From Rhizobium leguminosarum (GTDB taxonomy: Bacteria; Pseudomonadota; Alphaproteobacteria; Rhizobiales; Rhizobiaceae): 64,000 nucleotides of DNA. The stretch lies in NCBI RefSeq assembly GCF_002953715.1, contig NZ_CP025012.1, positions 372,001 to 436,000 of the forward strand. The letters run 5' to 3'. Positions 48,590-58,971 of this stretch are shown here, in pieces. The position numbers and the translations under genes are program-made. Numbering within the stretch: position 1 is the stretch's first letter; each line of letters begins with the position of its first letter. Below the pieces are notes generated by a model. It had not been told where the DNA came from, did not search any database, and worked only from the letters and a program-made list of their open reading frames with translations.

Positions 48590-50482
48590 TCATTGCGCGT
48601 GGGGTGTATTGCCGAATAGCGGAACCGGCGAGATCACCGGGTTCGGCCATGAACCGCCGACGAAGAACGGCAGAAGCGGCAGCTCTGCCGCCTTGGCCGG
48701 ATCGGTTGCCTCCAGTGATCCCGATAGCGCCAGCCCGTTCGACTGATAGGTGATGACGCCCGAAAGTGTCAGCGTCTGTGTGGCGCCGGCGATATGGGCG
48801 TCGTGCATCTCGGCGGTGCCGTTGGCGAAATCCGCCTGAAGGTTCAACTGGTTGAAGGCGAAGGCGCCGCCTGCTGCCGCGCTCAGCGGAAAGAACGGCT
48901 TTTCGGCCGCCTGCGTCCGGAGTGCTGCGGCATCGACGCCCGGAATCGTACCTTCCCCCGTCCAGAAACGCAGCTTGCCGGTGACGTCGGCAAGGCCGGT
49001 CGTCCAGATCGCCTTCGGCGACTGCAGGTCGAGATCGAGTGATCCTGTCGCAAGCGGCAGCGGACCCTTCAGCTGCAGGCGCTCGGCAAGGGCTGCGAAG
49101 TCGGCATTGCGGATCGACAGCTGTAGCTTGCCGCCGCCATCGAAGTCGCGCTGCGTCGCTTCCAGATGCGCGGTCATCTCGCCGCCTTCGAACTGGCTGT
49201 CGCCAATATCGAATTTCGCTTCGCCGCCGGCAACGATCACGCTGGCGCCGACGTCGGAAAGTTCGAAGAGACCCATCTGCGCGCGCCGCGCCGAAAGCCT
49301 GACGTCGAGGTCGAGCGCCTGCAGCGGCCCGCCTATGCCGGCGGAGATTTCCTCCGCCTCGCCGGCGGCGAGCCTGAGCGCGAAGGCGTCGAGGAAGGGC
49401 TTGAGGTTCATCTGGTCGAAGGCGAGCGTGCCGCCGATCTTCGGGCGTTTGCCAGGTTGGGTGAAAAGGTCCATCACCCCCGTGGCACTCGCTTCGTTCA
49501 GCGACAGACTGAGATTGTTGAAGCGCAGCCCGTTGCCCGACGACATGATGTCGGATTCCAGCGAAGCGCTCTTCAACGTTGCGATGCCCGGGATCGATTT
49601 GCCCGACCACGTCAGCAGCGCCGGCACATCAGGAATGCTGGCGGTGATATTGCCGGAAAGGGCCGAAAGGCTGGCGATGCTGGCAATCCCCTGGAAGCGC
49701 GCCGTCAGCAGGTTTGATGTGAGCGACGTTCGTGCCTCGGCATTCCCGCCGGCAAAGGCGAGCAGCGGCTGGCGCGACGCGAAATCGACTTTCAGGTCCT
49801 CGCCGTTGATGCGGGCGATGACGACCGCCGAGATCGCGCCGGATAGCCTCGGCCAGGCGATATCTGCGGTGACGCTGTCGAAATGATAGGTCTTGGCGGA
49901 CTTGATGTCGGTGACCACAAACGTGCCGTCCTCGACCGTCACTGCGCCGATCTCGGCATCGAGATCCGGAGCGAGCACCTCAGCTCCGTTTTCGGAGCGT
50001 ACGCCGTTGATCGCGCGTGCGAGCAGGCCGGCATAACTCCAGTCGATCAGGCCTTTCTCGTCGCGCGTCAGCGCCAGGTTGGGGCGCACCAGATGGAATT
50101 CGTGGAAGCTTGTCCGGCCTCGCAACGCATCGATGAGGCTGAAATCGGCCGACAGGCTTTCAATGCTGCCGAGCATCTTGTCGCCGTTTTCGCGCGGCTG
50201 GCGGATGGTGATCTGGTTCAGTGTTATGCGCGGCGTCGGCCAGAATTCGAGAACCGGACTACCCTTGATCTCGGCATGGTAGCCCGTCCATTTCGACAGC
50301 GCGTCCTCGATGCCGGAGCGCACGAAGCCGGTCGAGATGAGATAGGGTGCGGCGACCCTGAGCGCCACGAAAAGCGCGAGCGCGATCAGCAGGAATACCG
50401 TCGACAGGCGGGCGAAGGCCGGAAGCCAGCGCGAAACGGGTCCGATCTTCCTGCGCCACCTGCGATGTCTTGACGTGCTCAT
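48590..50482 (-). CDS. AsmA-family protein
   Basis: 630 residues. One N-terminal membrane helix (about 19-42, FARLSTVFLLIALALFVALR) is followed by a long beta-rich periplasmic region with the AsmA pattern (VRSGIEDALSKWTGYHAEIK, then PRITLNQITI) and a C-terminal AsmA segment. AsmA-like proteins are thought to help move or assemble lipids between the two membranes. The ATG at 50482 follows GGCGGAGATC; a TTG five codons upstream is less likely. Single gene, flanked by repeats on both sides. Confidence 0.82.
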   Translation of the reverse strand: MSTSRHRRWRRKIGPVSRWLPAFARLSTVFLLIALALFVALRVAAPYLISTGFVRSGIEDALSKWTGYHAEIKGSPVLEFWPTPRITLNQITIRQPRENGDKMLGSIESLSADFSLIDALRGRTSFHEFHLVRPNLALTRDEKGLIDWSYAGLLARAINGVRSENGAEVLAPDLDAEIGAVTVEDGTFVVTDIKSAKTYHFDSVTADIAWPRLSGAISAVVIARINGEDLKVDFASRQPLLAFAGGNAEARTSLTSNLLTARFQGIASIASLSALSGNITASIPDVPALLTWSGKSIPGIATLKSASLESDIMSSGNGLRFNNLSLSLNEASATGVMDLFTQPGKRPKIGGTLAFDQMNLKPFLDAFALRLAAGEAEEISAGIGGPLQALDLDVRLSARRAQMGLFELSDVGASVIVAGGEAKFDIGDSQFEGGEMTAHLEATQRDFDGGGKLQLSIRNADFAALAERLQLKGPLPLATGSLDLDLQSPKAIWTTGLADVTGKLRFWTGEGTIPGVDAAALRTQAAEKPFFPLSAAAGGAFAFNQLNLQADFANGTAEMHDAHIAGATQTLTLSGVITYQSNGLALSGSLEATDPAKAAELPLLPFFVGGSWPNPVISPVPLFGNTPHAQ

Positions 50483-50566
50483 GATCTCCGCCGGCAAATT
50501 CAGCCGGTCATCCCGTTATGCGCTGATTTCGCCGGATATAGGAAATATCAGGCATATGCAAATCCC

Positions 50567-50678
50567 CTACAGCGCCGCGCGTCTTTTCAGACGCGCAAAG
50601 GACGCTGTAGCACTTTCAATTAAATAGTTGGAGCATGATGTCGTCCGAAAACCGCTCACACTTTTCGGCATCATGCTC
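50567..50678. repeat. Composite RIME-like element (two palindromes)
   Basis: Left palindrome 50567-50610 (CTACAGCG, CGCGCGTCT / AGACGCGC, CGCTGTAG); AT linker (TCAATTAAATAGTT); right palindrome 50631-50678 (GAGCATGATG, TCGT unpaired, CCGAAAA, loop, TTTTCGG, CATCATGCTC). At 112 bp with two large palindromes it matches the described layout of rhizobial RIME1. It lies between divergent asmA-like and acetoacetyl-CoA synthetase genes. Confidence 0.8.
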
Positions 50679-50758
50679 CAGGCGACGGATCGCGTCGGTT
50701 CCGCGCTTTATAATGCAATGCAGCATGATATAAGGACGGCATTGGGGAGGAGGATTGA

Positions 50759-52711
<1,953 letters not shown>

Positions 52712-52761
52712 CAGCGATCGGAAACTACAAGCTTTCACCCTCTATCAATCTCCTGTCATGG

Positions 52762-52784
52762 AAACCTTTCGTTAAGAAAGGTTT
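52762..52784 (+). terminator. Hairpin downstream of acetoacetyl-CoA synthetase
   Basis: Perfect 9-bp stem AAACCTTTC / GAAAGGTTT with a 5-base loop, 50 bases after the stop. It is AT-rich and lacks a T-run, so it may be a processing or regulatory hairpin. Confidence 0.45.
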
Positions 52785-52898
52785 GTCAAAGGTGAAGCCA
52801 TCTTGGGGGTCGCACATGAACGAGGCGGCCTGGGGCTTTCTGGCCTCCGAAACATGACGTTGATCGACTGAGCTCTTGTTGAACAGCACTAAATTCTA

Positions 52899-52923
52899 GG
52901 CAGCCTCTGGCTGCCTTTTCTTT
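52899..52923 (+). terminator. Intrinsic terminator in the gap before the sensor kinase
   Basis: 7-bp stem GGCAGCC / GGCTGCC, loop TCT, then TTTTCTTT. It ends the acsA2 transcript or a short transcript from the 52712-52898 gap. Confidence 0.85.
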
Positions 52924-52930
52924 ATGCGCT

Positions 52931-52967
52931 TACACCGCCGCGCGTCTTTTCAGACGCGCAAAGCGGT
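52931..52967. repeat. RIME-like left palindrome, solo copy
   Basis: CACCGC, CGCGCGTCT / AGACGCGC, GCGGTG. The inner stem equals that of 14667 and 50567, but the outer stem differs on both sides, so pairing is kept. It lies 3 bases from the kinase stop codon and could terminate that transcript. Confidence 0.75.
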
Positions 52968-52970
52968 GCG

Positions 52971-55900
52971 TTAGCCGGCCAGCACGCGCTGCGACGGGAA
53001 GGTGATCTCGACGAGCGTGCCCTCGTTCGGCGTCGAATTGATCGAGAACGTTGCCCGGTTGGCATCCACCATCGCCTTGGTCAGCGGCAGGCCGAGCCCG
53101 GTGCCGTCGCCGCGATGGCGCGATTGGGTCGAGGAGACCTGCCGGAACGGCTTCATCGCCTGGTCGAGTTCGCTGCGCGTCATGCCGATGCCGGTATCGC
53201 GGACCCTGAGGACGACGCTGCCATTGGTCTCATAGGACGTGGAAACGACGATCTGCCCGCCTGATGGGGTGAAGCGGATGGCGTTCGACAGGATGTTCAG
53301 GGCGATCTGCTTGATCGAGCGTAGATCGGCCACGACATCGGGCACCGATTGCGACAGCGCCGTGCGGATGATGACGCGCTGTCCATTCGCCTGCGGCTGT
53401 ATCAGCGCCACGGCCTCGGAAACCGCCTCGTTGAGACCGACGGCATCAAAATCGAGATCCATCTCGCCCGCTTCGATCTTCGAAATGTCGAGCAGGTCGT
53501 TGACGATGTCGAGCACGTGCCGGCCAGAGCGGCCGATGTCATTGGCATATTCGATATAACGCGGATGGCCGATCGGGCCGAAGCGCTCGCCCGCCATCAT
53601 GTCGGAAAAGCCGATAATGGCGTTGAGCGGCGTGCGGATCTCGTGGCTGACACGGGCGAGGAAATCGGTCTTGTGGGCGTTGGCGGTTTCGGCCGCGCCC
53701 TTGGCATTGCGCAGCTCGTCCTCGGTGCGCTTCCACTGGGTGATATCGCGAATGACGGCGCAATAGCCGTTGGAGGAGGTGAGCTGGCCCATCGTCATGA
53801 ACAGCGGCACGAAGCCTCCGGCGGCCTCGCGGCCGATCACTTCACGCCCATCGTTCAGCACACTCGCCACGCCATGGCCGGAGAGGCCGTTCAGATAGTC
53901 GATGACCGCTTTCTGGCTCTCATGGGCAAACAGCATGACGAAGGGTTTGCCGCGCGTCTCCTGCTCGTCGTAATTGAAAAGCGCGCTGGCCGACCGGTTC
54001 ATCGAGCGGATGTCGCCGTCGGTGCCGATGACGACGACGCCGTCGGTCGCCGTTTCCAGGATCGAGCGCAATTCCTCCACTTCGACCTGAAGCTTGGCGA
54101 CCTTCTCGACCATCCGCTCGGGACGGCCCTCGGACCGGTTTGCTTCGCCACGGCCATCTTCCTTGCCTTCCACCGGCATCAACGCCAGCATCAATGCGTT
54201 GGCGTCGTCCCAGCGCACCGATTGTAGACGCGCGGTCACCGGCGCCAGCGTATCATCGGCCTTGACAAGCATCATGGTGCCGGAGCCGACCGACTTTTCC
54301 TCGAGTTCGCGGCGCTGCAGCAGGGCTTCGATGCCGCCCACCTCGCGCAATGCCTCGAGCGTGCCGTAGCCCGTCAGCCGCATGAATTCCGGATTGGCAT
54401 GGATCAGCGCATCGCCGATATGAATGAGCACGGCAACAGGCAGCTGGTCGACCGTGCCCACCGAAAGCCCGTCCGTCATCTTGACGCGCGGCGGGATGAA
54501 GCTTGTGAGAACCTCGATCTGGCTGACCGTCTCCTCAAGCCCTTCCGTCGCCTCGTCCTCGGCGATGATTGAAGGCTCTTCGGCGACGACGTCGTCTTCG
54601 CGCTCAGCCTCGACGGCATTCTCGAAGATCGCCTCCAGCGGCGCCGTTTCCTCGAGCGACGGTGTTTCCGCCTTCTCGACGGCGGGTATGTCGGCCTCGA
54701 ACTCTTCGGGTCCGGAGGCTTTTTCGAAGCCGGCGGTTTCAGTGACGGCGGGTTCCATCGGCGCCGGGACGGCAGGCCCGTCCTTGTTGGCTCCGAAGGC
54801 TTCGAGGCGTTTGGCGATCTCGCGGAAATTGGCCTGTTCGGCGGCCGTCAGTCCGGCGCTGGCGTTGTGAAGCTGAACGATCCTGTCGGAGAAACGGCGA
54901 TTGGGCGTTTCCGAAATGCGAAGCGCCGGCGGCTCTTGCGGAAGATCCGTTGCGGGCTCGGCGGCGGAAACGTCGCCGGCATCGGCGCTGCCTTCCGCTC
55001 TTTCTGCAGCACTTTCCTGGGCAGGTGTCTCGATCGCCGCCTGCTCGGTGGCAATCTCTTCCGGCGCTGGCTCCGTCTGCGGCGCCTGATCCTCAACCTC
55101 TTCCGTCAGGACGGGTTCGATCAGCGGCTCTTCAAGCGCTGTCTCCGCTTCGTGTACCACCTCGGCAATGGTTTCGGCAGGTGGGCCGAGGCTTGCTGCA
55201 TCATGGCCAACGCCGTCCGGGCCAAGTGTCAGGCCGAGCGCCAGCGGATCTTCCTGGGCATCGGAAAGCCGGACGACGCCGAAGCCGCGGAACCCATCGA
55301 AGTCGCGGTTGCGGGTATAGGTCGGCAGCGCCGCCAGATCGACCGGAACGACGAGGCTGGTGCCTTCGACCGGCCAGAGGATCGTCTTGCCCGACCACGT
55401 GTCGCGGCGGGCGAGCGCCTCGGAAAGCTTGCCGTCAGGATCGAGATTGAAGAGGGCGGCGACATCGCCAAAGGCAGATCCGATGATGTCGGATGCATGC
55501 GGACCGACGGCCTCGGCAAATTCGTGGCTGACCTCGTTGAACCGGCCTTCGGCGTCGATCTTCCAGACGAAGCGCGTGGCGCGGCTGTTCGGCCTGAAGA
55601 CGAAGCCGGGCTCAGCCGCAAGCTCAGGGGCAGGGGGCACGTCGGTGGCCACAGGCGTTGCGATGACGGGCTCTTCATGGACCGCTTCCGGCGTGTCTTC
55701 GATAGGCGTTTCGCCGGCTTCAACAGGCGGTTCGACCGCCTCGGCAACGGAGGTCAAATCGTCATCGATGACCGCGGCGGGCTCGTAGGCCTCAGCCGCG
55801 CTGCTATCGATCATGCCGTCGTCGCTCTCCGGCTCCGCATCCGCAGCAGGATACAGCCCATCATCAACCGTCTCGTCTGTGGATGCAGCTGTCTCGGCCG

Positions 55901-56762
55901 GCTGTTCGCTTTCGCCGGCTATTTCTTCGAGCGTCTCCTCGACCTCTTCGATCCCCGAGACCGCGTCGATGATCTCGGTGAAGCCTGTCGCGGCGACTGG
56001 CTCGTCATGAAGCGCTTCGGCCGGCGGTACGCTTTCTTCCTGTGCGGGCGCATCGACTGGGTCGAGCGCGGGCGCATCGATCGGGTCGAGATGGCCGACC
56101 GCAGTCTCCACGGCAAAGAGCAGATTGAGCGCCGGATCGTCGCTGAGCTTGCCGACGGCGGCCGGAAGATTGCCTCTGGCGGTGGCGACGGGACGCTTCA
56201 CCAACCGGTCGGGATGTGCGCCCGCAAGGTTGATCAAGGTCTTTGCCGTCTGCTCGGAGATCCCGAGCGAGGCAAAACCCGGCGAAGCCGCGATGACCTC
56301 GCCATTGGCGCCGATCACCGCCATGTGCGTATCGGGATCATCAAGTCCCTGCAGCATCTGGGCCGCCGATGCGCCGGCCGCGAGTGGCTTTGCCGAGATC
56401 GGCACTGAAAACAGGATGGCCTTTTCGCCCTGGGAAAGCCGGATCAGTTCGGCGGCCGCTTGTACCTGCGCACGCTGAAAGCCCTTGGCAACGCGGATCA
56501 TCAGGCTGCGGCTGTCGCCGATATCGGTGAGCTGGCGCGCCGCCGTTTCCAGTTGGCGGAAGGTTATGTCGGCGCGATCGACGCCCTGATCGAGCAGATC
56601 ATAGACCGCTGAATGACCGAAAAGCTCCGCACCCGCACCGTTCGCCCAGAGCAGACGGGCGAGATCGGCCGAAAACAGCACCATGGCCTCGCCGCGTGAA
56701 AAGCGTTCCCGTACCCGTGCATGCACGGCGATATCGATGAACGGATATTGGACTGCGGGCAT
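52971..56762 (-). CDS. Large PAS sensor histidine kinase, PdhS/DivJ/PleC-like
   Basis: 1263 residues, no membrane helix seen, so probably cytoplasmic. Early part (about 1-180) and about 400-510 look like PAS or PAS-like folds; two long Glu/Ala/Pro-rich acidic stretches (about 200-400 and 530-760) separate them. Another PAS (about 900-1015, GVVVIGTDGDIRSMNRSASA) precedes the HisKA domain with phospho-acceptor His1040 in RVSHEIRTPLNAIIGF and the DivJ/PleC-type sequence SDMMAGERFGPIGHPRYIEY. The ATPase domain has NAIRF and GTGLGLP motifs. PdhS-type kinases act on DivK in cell-cycle control of alphaproteobacteria. No response regulator is adjacent. The partner is inferred. Confidence 0.8.
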   Translation of the reverse strand: MPAVQYPFIDIAVHARVRERFSRGEAMVLFSADLARLLWANGAGAELFGHSAVYDLLDQGVDRADITFRQLETAARQLTDIGDSRSLMIRVAKGFQRAQVQAAAELIRLSQGEKAILFSVPISAKPLAAGASAAQMLQGLDDPDTHMAVIGANGEVIAASPGFASLGISEQTAKTLINLAGAHPDRLVKRPVATARGNLPAAVGKLSDDPALNLLFAVETAVGHLDPIDAPALDPVDAPAQEESVPPAEALHDEPVAATGFTEIIDAVSGIEEVEETLEEIAGESEQPAETAASTDETVDDGLYPAADAEPESDDGMIDSSAAEAYEPAAVIDDDLTSVAEAVEPPVEAGETPIEDTPEAVHEEPVIATPVATDVPPAPELAAEPGFVFRPNSRATRFVWKIDAEGRFNEVSHEFAEAVGPHASDIIGSAFGDVAALFNLDPDGKLSEALARRDTWSGKTILWPVEGTSLVVPVDLAALPTYTRNRDFDGFRGFGVVRLSDAQEDPLALGLTLGPDGVGHDAASLGPPAETIAEVVHEAETALEEPLIEPVLTEEVEDQAPQTEPAPEEIATEQAAIETPAQESAAERAEGSADAGDVSAAEPATDLPQEPPALRISETPNRRFSDRIVQLHNASAGLTAAEQANFREIAKRLEAFGANKDGPAVPAPMEPAVTETAGFEKASGPEEFEADIPAVEKAETPSLEETAPLEAIFENAVEAEREDDVVAEEPSIIAEDEATEGLEETVSQIEVLTSFIPPRVKMTDGLSVGTVDQLPVAVLIHIGDALIHANPEFMRLTGYGTLEALREVGGIEALLQRRELEEKSVGSGTMMLVKADDTLAPVTARLQSVRWDDANALMLALMPVEGKEDGRGEANRSEGRPERMVEKVAKLQVEVEELRSILETATDGVVVIGTDGDIRSMNRSASALFNYDEQETRGKPFVMLFAHESQKAVIDYLNGLSGHGVASVLNDGREVIGREAAGGFVPLFMTMGQLTSSNGYCAVIRDITQWKRTEDELRNAKGAAETANAHKTDFLARVSHEIRTPLNAIIGFSDMMAGERFGPIGHPRYIEYANDIGRSGRHVLDIVNDLLDISKIEAGEMDLDFDAVGLNEAVSEAVALIQPQANGQRVIIRTALSQSVPDVVADLRSIKQIALNILSNAIRFTPSGGQIVVSTSYETNGSVVLRVRDTGIGMTRSELDQAMKPFRQVSSTQSRHRGDGTGLGLPLTKAMVDANRATFSINSTPNEGTLVEITFPSQRVLAG

Positions 56763-56871
56763 GTTCGAACCTTGTCGCTGTCGGCCTTCTTAAATTAACG
56801 GCTTATTAATAACTGCGGGGCGCATGCCGGTCCAGAAGAGGAGGGGGTTTTCGGCCGGAAAGGTTAACGTC

Positions 56872-56921
56872 TTGTGCACTGCACAATAATTGTTGCAATG
56901 CACAATGAAATGTCTTATATA
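56872..56921 (+). promoter_or_regulatory. Phasin promoter with paired operator-like repeats
   Basis: Operator 1 is TTGTGC-ACT-GCACAA (56872-56886). Operator 2 is a related TTGC-AAT-GCACAA (56893-56905), about two helical turns downstream. The -35 TTGCAA (56893-56898) and -10 TATATA (56916-56921) have 17-base spacing, so operator 2 covers the -35. PhaR is the known repressor of phasin genes in PHB-forming bacteria and is the likely binder. Confidence 0.72.
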
Positions 56922-56975
56922 AGCATCATCCAACAAACGCAGGCAGCGGCTGCCTCAACCCAAAGGATGCGACCC

Positions 56976-57425
56976 ATGGCTACCATAAAGACCGACGACG
57001 TTTTTTCAATCGCTTCTTTCGACCCGTCCAAGTTCACGGAATCTTTCCGTGAATTCGCCGAAAAGGGCGCTCAGCAGTCGAAGGATGCCTATGCCAAGCT
57101 GAAGACCGCTGGCGAGGAAGCCGGCAAGACGCTCGAAGCCACCGTCCAGACGGCACAGGCCGGCTCGGTCGAGATCGGCCTGAAGGCGATCGACATCCTG
57201 CGCATCAATTCCGAGAACTCGCTGTCGCACTTCGAAGCGTTGCTCGGCGTCAAGTCGCCGGCCGAATTCTTCGAGCTGCAGACCTCGTTCATCCGCAAGC
57301 AGGCCGAACTCACCGTCGAGCAGGCGAAGTCGATCCAGGAAACCACCAAGCAGGTGGCTGAGAAGCTCGCAAAGCCCTCCAAGGACGCCGCCGAAAAGGC
57401 TATGGCTTCCTTCAAGGTTGCCTGA
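56976..57425 (+). CDS. Phasin family protein (PHB granule surface)
   Basis: 149 residues, helical and amphipathic, of the phasin_2 type (SFDPSKFTESFREFAEKGAQ; then NSLSHFEALLGVKSPAEFFE). Phasins coat PHB granules and control their size. The ATG at 56976 is preferred over more upstream codons, which fall in the promoter. The promoter carries PhaR-like repeats. A hairpin and strong terminator follow. Confidence 0.9.
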   Translation: MATIKTDDVFSIASFDPSKFTESFREFAEKGAQQSKDAYAKLKTAGEEAGKTLEATVQTAQAGSVEIGLKAIDILRINSENSLSHFEALLGVKSPAEFFELQTSFIRKQAELTVEQAKSIQETTKQVAEKLAKPSKDAAEKAMASFKVA

Positions 57426-57450
57426 TCGGTCCTTACCGATCGGAGATAAA

Positions 57451-57477
57451 AGGCTGGACCTCGCGTCCAGCCTTTTT
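57451..57477 (+). terminator. Intrinsic terminator of the phasin gene
   Basis: 9-bp stem AGGCTGGAC / GTCCAGCCT, loop CTCGC, T-run. A further 7-bp hairpin GATCGGT / ACCGATC overlaps the phasin stop codon (57424-57441). Confidence 0.92.
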
Positions 57478-57555
57478 GTATATTGATGAGGAATGGGACT
57501 TGAATTCCTCGCCAAGTCCTCGTATGTGACCCCCGTCGCGCCAAGCGCGATTTAT

Positions 57556-57632
57556 GCGGTTGTAGCTCAGTTGGTTAGAGCGCAGGTTTGTGGCACCTGA
57601 GGTCGGAGGTTCGAGACCCCCCAACCGTACCA
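57556..57632 (+). tRNA. tRNA-His (anticodon GTG), CCA encoded
   Basis: 77 nt cloverleaf: acceptor GCGGTTG / CAACCGT, D arm GCTC / GAGC, anticodon arm CAGGT-TTGTGGC-ACCTG with anticodon GTG, T loop TTCGAGA, then A73 and CCA. The base before G1 is T, so there is no encoded G-1; G1 faces U72. The T stem GGAGG / CCCCC has one A-C mismatch in the middle. These features fit the alphaproteobacterial tRNA-His type. Its 3' end is a classical integration point for mobile elements. Confidence 0.96.
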
Positions 57633-57643
57633 TCTCCCCCTTG

Positions 57644-57956
57644 TCCATATCGAAGACATAGGTAACAGATCGTACCTAAGACACGGGTGACAACCTCGTG
57701 TCGAACGGGCCGTCGATCGCTCCCAAAGTTCTCCGTTCGACGGCACGCGCGCATCGCCGTCCAGGCGCTTGACTAGCAGCTCTCTGATTTTCCTGGCACC
57801 CAAATGCGGCTTCTTTTACGAGATGATCAACGCCTCGACCGGCTCAAGTAGTGGTTGGCGCAACGCACCGGCTGTCGCGACCGATCCGTCAGGGCCTCCA
57901 GGCCGTCATCTTTGTAGCAATTGAAGATTTGTAGCCGGTCGTGCCCGAGATGACGA
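57644..57956 (-). mobile_element. Decayed IS481-type insertion sequence remnant
   Basis: Read on the minus strand, 57956-57690 translates in pieces to an IS481 transposase N-terminal part: ISGTTGYK, then FNCYKDDGLEALTDRSRQPV, then PVEALIIS, a stop, KKPHLGARKIRELLVKRLDG. At least two frameshifts and one stop break it, and the catalytic domain is missing. Next to it, 57644-57667 and 57670-57692 are two imperfect 23-24 bp repeats (TGTTACCTATGTCTTCG and TGTCACCCGTGTCTTAG on the minus strand), typical of the ends of such elements. It starts 11 bases after the tRNA. No other gene is seen in this 340-base stretch. Confidence 0.75.
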
Positions 57957-57975
57957 ATTCCATTCACGCAGCTGG

Positions 57976-58971
57976 TCAACCGCATGACAGCGAATCTCGC
58001 TTGATTATGTCGCTGCCAACTATTCTTTTAAGGATCTCCAAGTGCCCTTCGCAAACCGTCCGGACCAGTTCGAGCAGTAACGCGGTTTGTTCCGCGAGCC
58101 AGCCAAGCGCTTCCTCGCTGATTTCGAAATGTTTCGAATAGCGCGCCTTCACATACGCCTCGTTCAGTGTGTTGAACCAGGCGCGTTCCTTGTGTTGATC
58201 ACGCGGAAAGGCTTCGGCTAGGCGGCGGTCTTGCTCCTCGGCGAGCGAGCGCAGAAACTTGATATTGTGGGAAGGTGGACCGTAGTTGGTAAGGGTCAGC
58301 AGGACACAGGAATAGGTCTGCTCCAATGCTTGATGGATGAGAAAGGCAGCTCGTTTTCTGTAGCGTCTGGTACGAGCATGTTCGGCCAGTTCGAAGAACT
58401 CTTTTGCGGCCTCTAGTCGGTCTTCAAAATGCTCCTTGGCCACCCGCAGCTGATCCACCGGCGAGTGCGGCATAGGTTCCGCAAGCGGCTCATCGTCCAG
58501 TTCGTAGAGAACGATGCCTTCCTTGCGAATGTCAGAGAAGAAATACTGCCCTTCCTTGAGGTAGGTATTCACTTCGCGTCTGGAATGCACGATAAAGCTC
58601 ACCGGTGTTTCGATCGAAGCGTCGTGGATCAGCCGGTCGGCTGCCTTGTGCCAGTATTCGGCGAATTCGCAGAGCTTGCGGTTGTTGACGATGATCAAGA
58701 GATCAAAATCGGAGCGATACCCCTTCATCGTGAAAGGTTCATCGACCCATCCGCCCTTGGCGTAGGAGCCGAAGAGGAGAATCTTCAGGATCCTGCCGCG
58801 CTTCTTGAAATCGGCCGTGCCTTCCTTCAACGCGTCCTCGAATTCCTCGTGAAGGATTTCCAGGACGCGGCCGAGTTCTCGCTGCTTGCGAAGCGGCATA
58901 TGTTCAAGCGACGATTTCATAAGCAATCGATAGGCGAAAGATCCAATATCGTCTACTGGCAATTTTAGCAT
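57976..58971 (-). CDS. MNT-HEPN fusion protein (nucleotidyltransferase plus HEPN domain)
   Basis: 331 residues. The N-terminal nucleotidyltransferase has GSYAKG (68-73) and SDFDL (87-91), the two metal-binding motifs; the third acidic residue is not evident in the strand TPVSFIVHS. The C-terminal HEPN domain (about 173-320) has FLIHQALEQTYSCVLL followed by PPSHNIKFL, and an Arg-x5-His pattern (207-213). When encoded as separate genes, MNT and HEPN proteins form toxin-antitoxin pairs in which MNT inactivates the HEPN RNase by AMPylation; fused forms are less well understood. A good AGGAG site precedes the ATG at 58971. It lies in the accessory segment between the IS remnant and the relaxase gene. 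Confidence 0.85.
   Translation of the reverse strand: MLKLPVDDIGSFAYRLLMKSSLEHMPLRKQRELGRVLEILHEEFEDALKEGTADFKKRGRILKILLFGSYAKGGWVDEPFTMKGYRSDFDLLIIVNNRKLCEFAEYWHKAADRLIHDASIETPVSFIVHSRREVNTYLKEGQYFFSDIRKEGIVLYELDDEPLAEPMPHSPVDQLRVAKEHFEDRLEAAKEFFELAEHARTRRYRKRAAFLIHQALEQTYSCVLLTLTNYGPPSHNIKFLRSLAEEQDRRLAEAFPRDQHKERAWFNTLNEAYVKARYSKHFEISEEALGWLAEQTALLLELVRTVCEGHLEILKRIVGSDIIKRDSLSCG

Noticed and set aside
57567..57803. A 78-codon minus-strand frame running through tRNA-His
   Set aside because: Its upper part is a fragment of the IS481 transposase and its lower part is tRNA antisense; not a gene.
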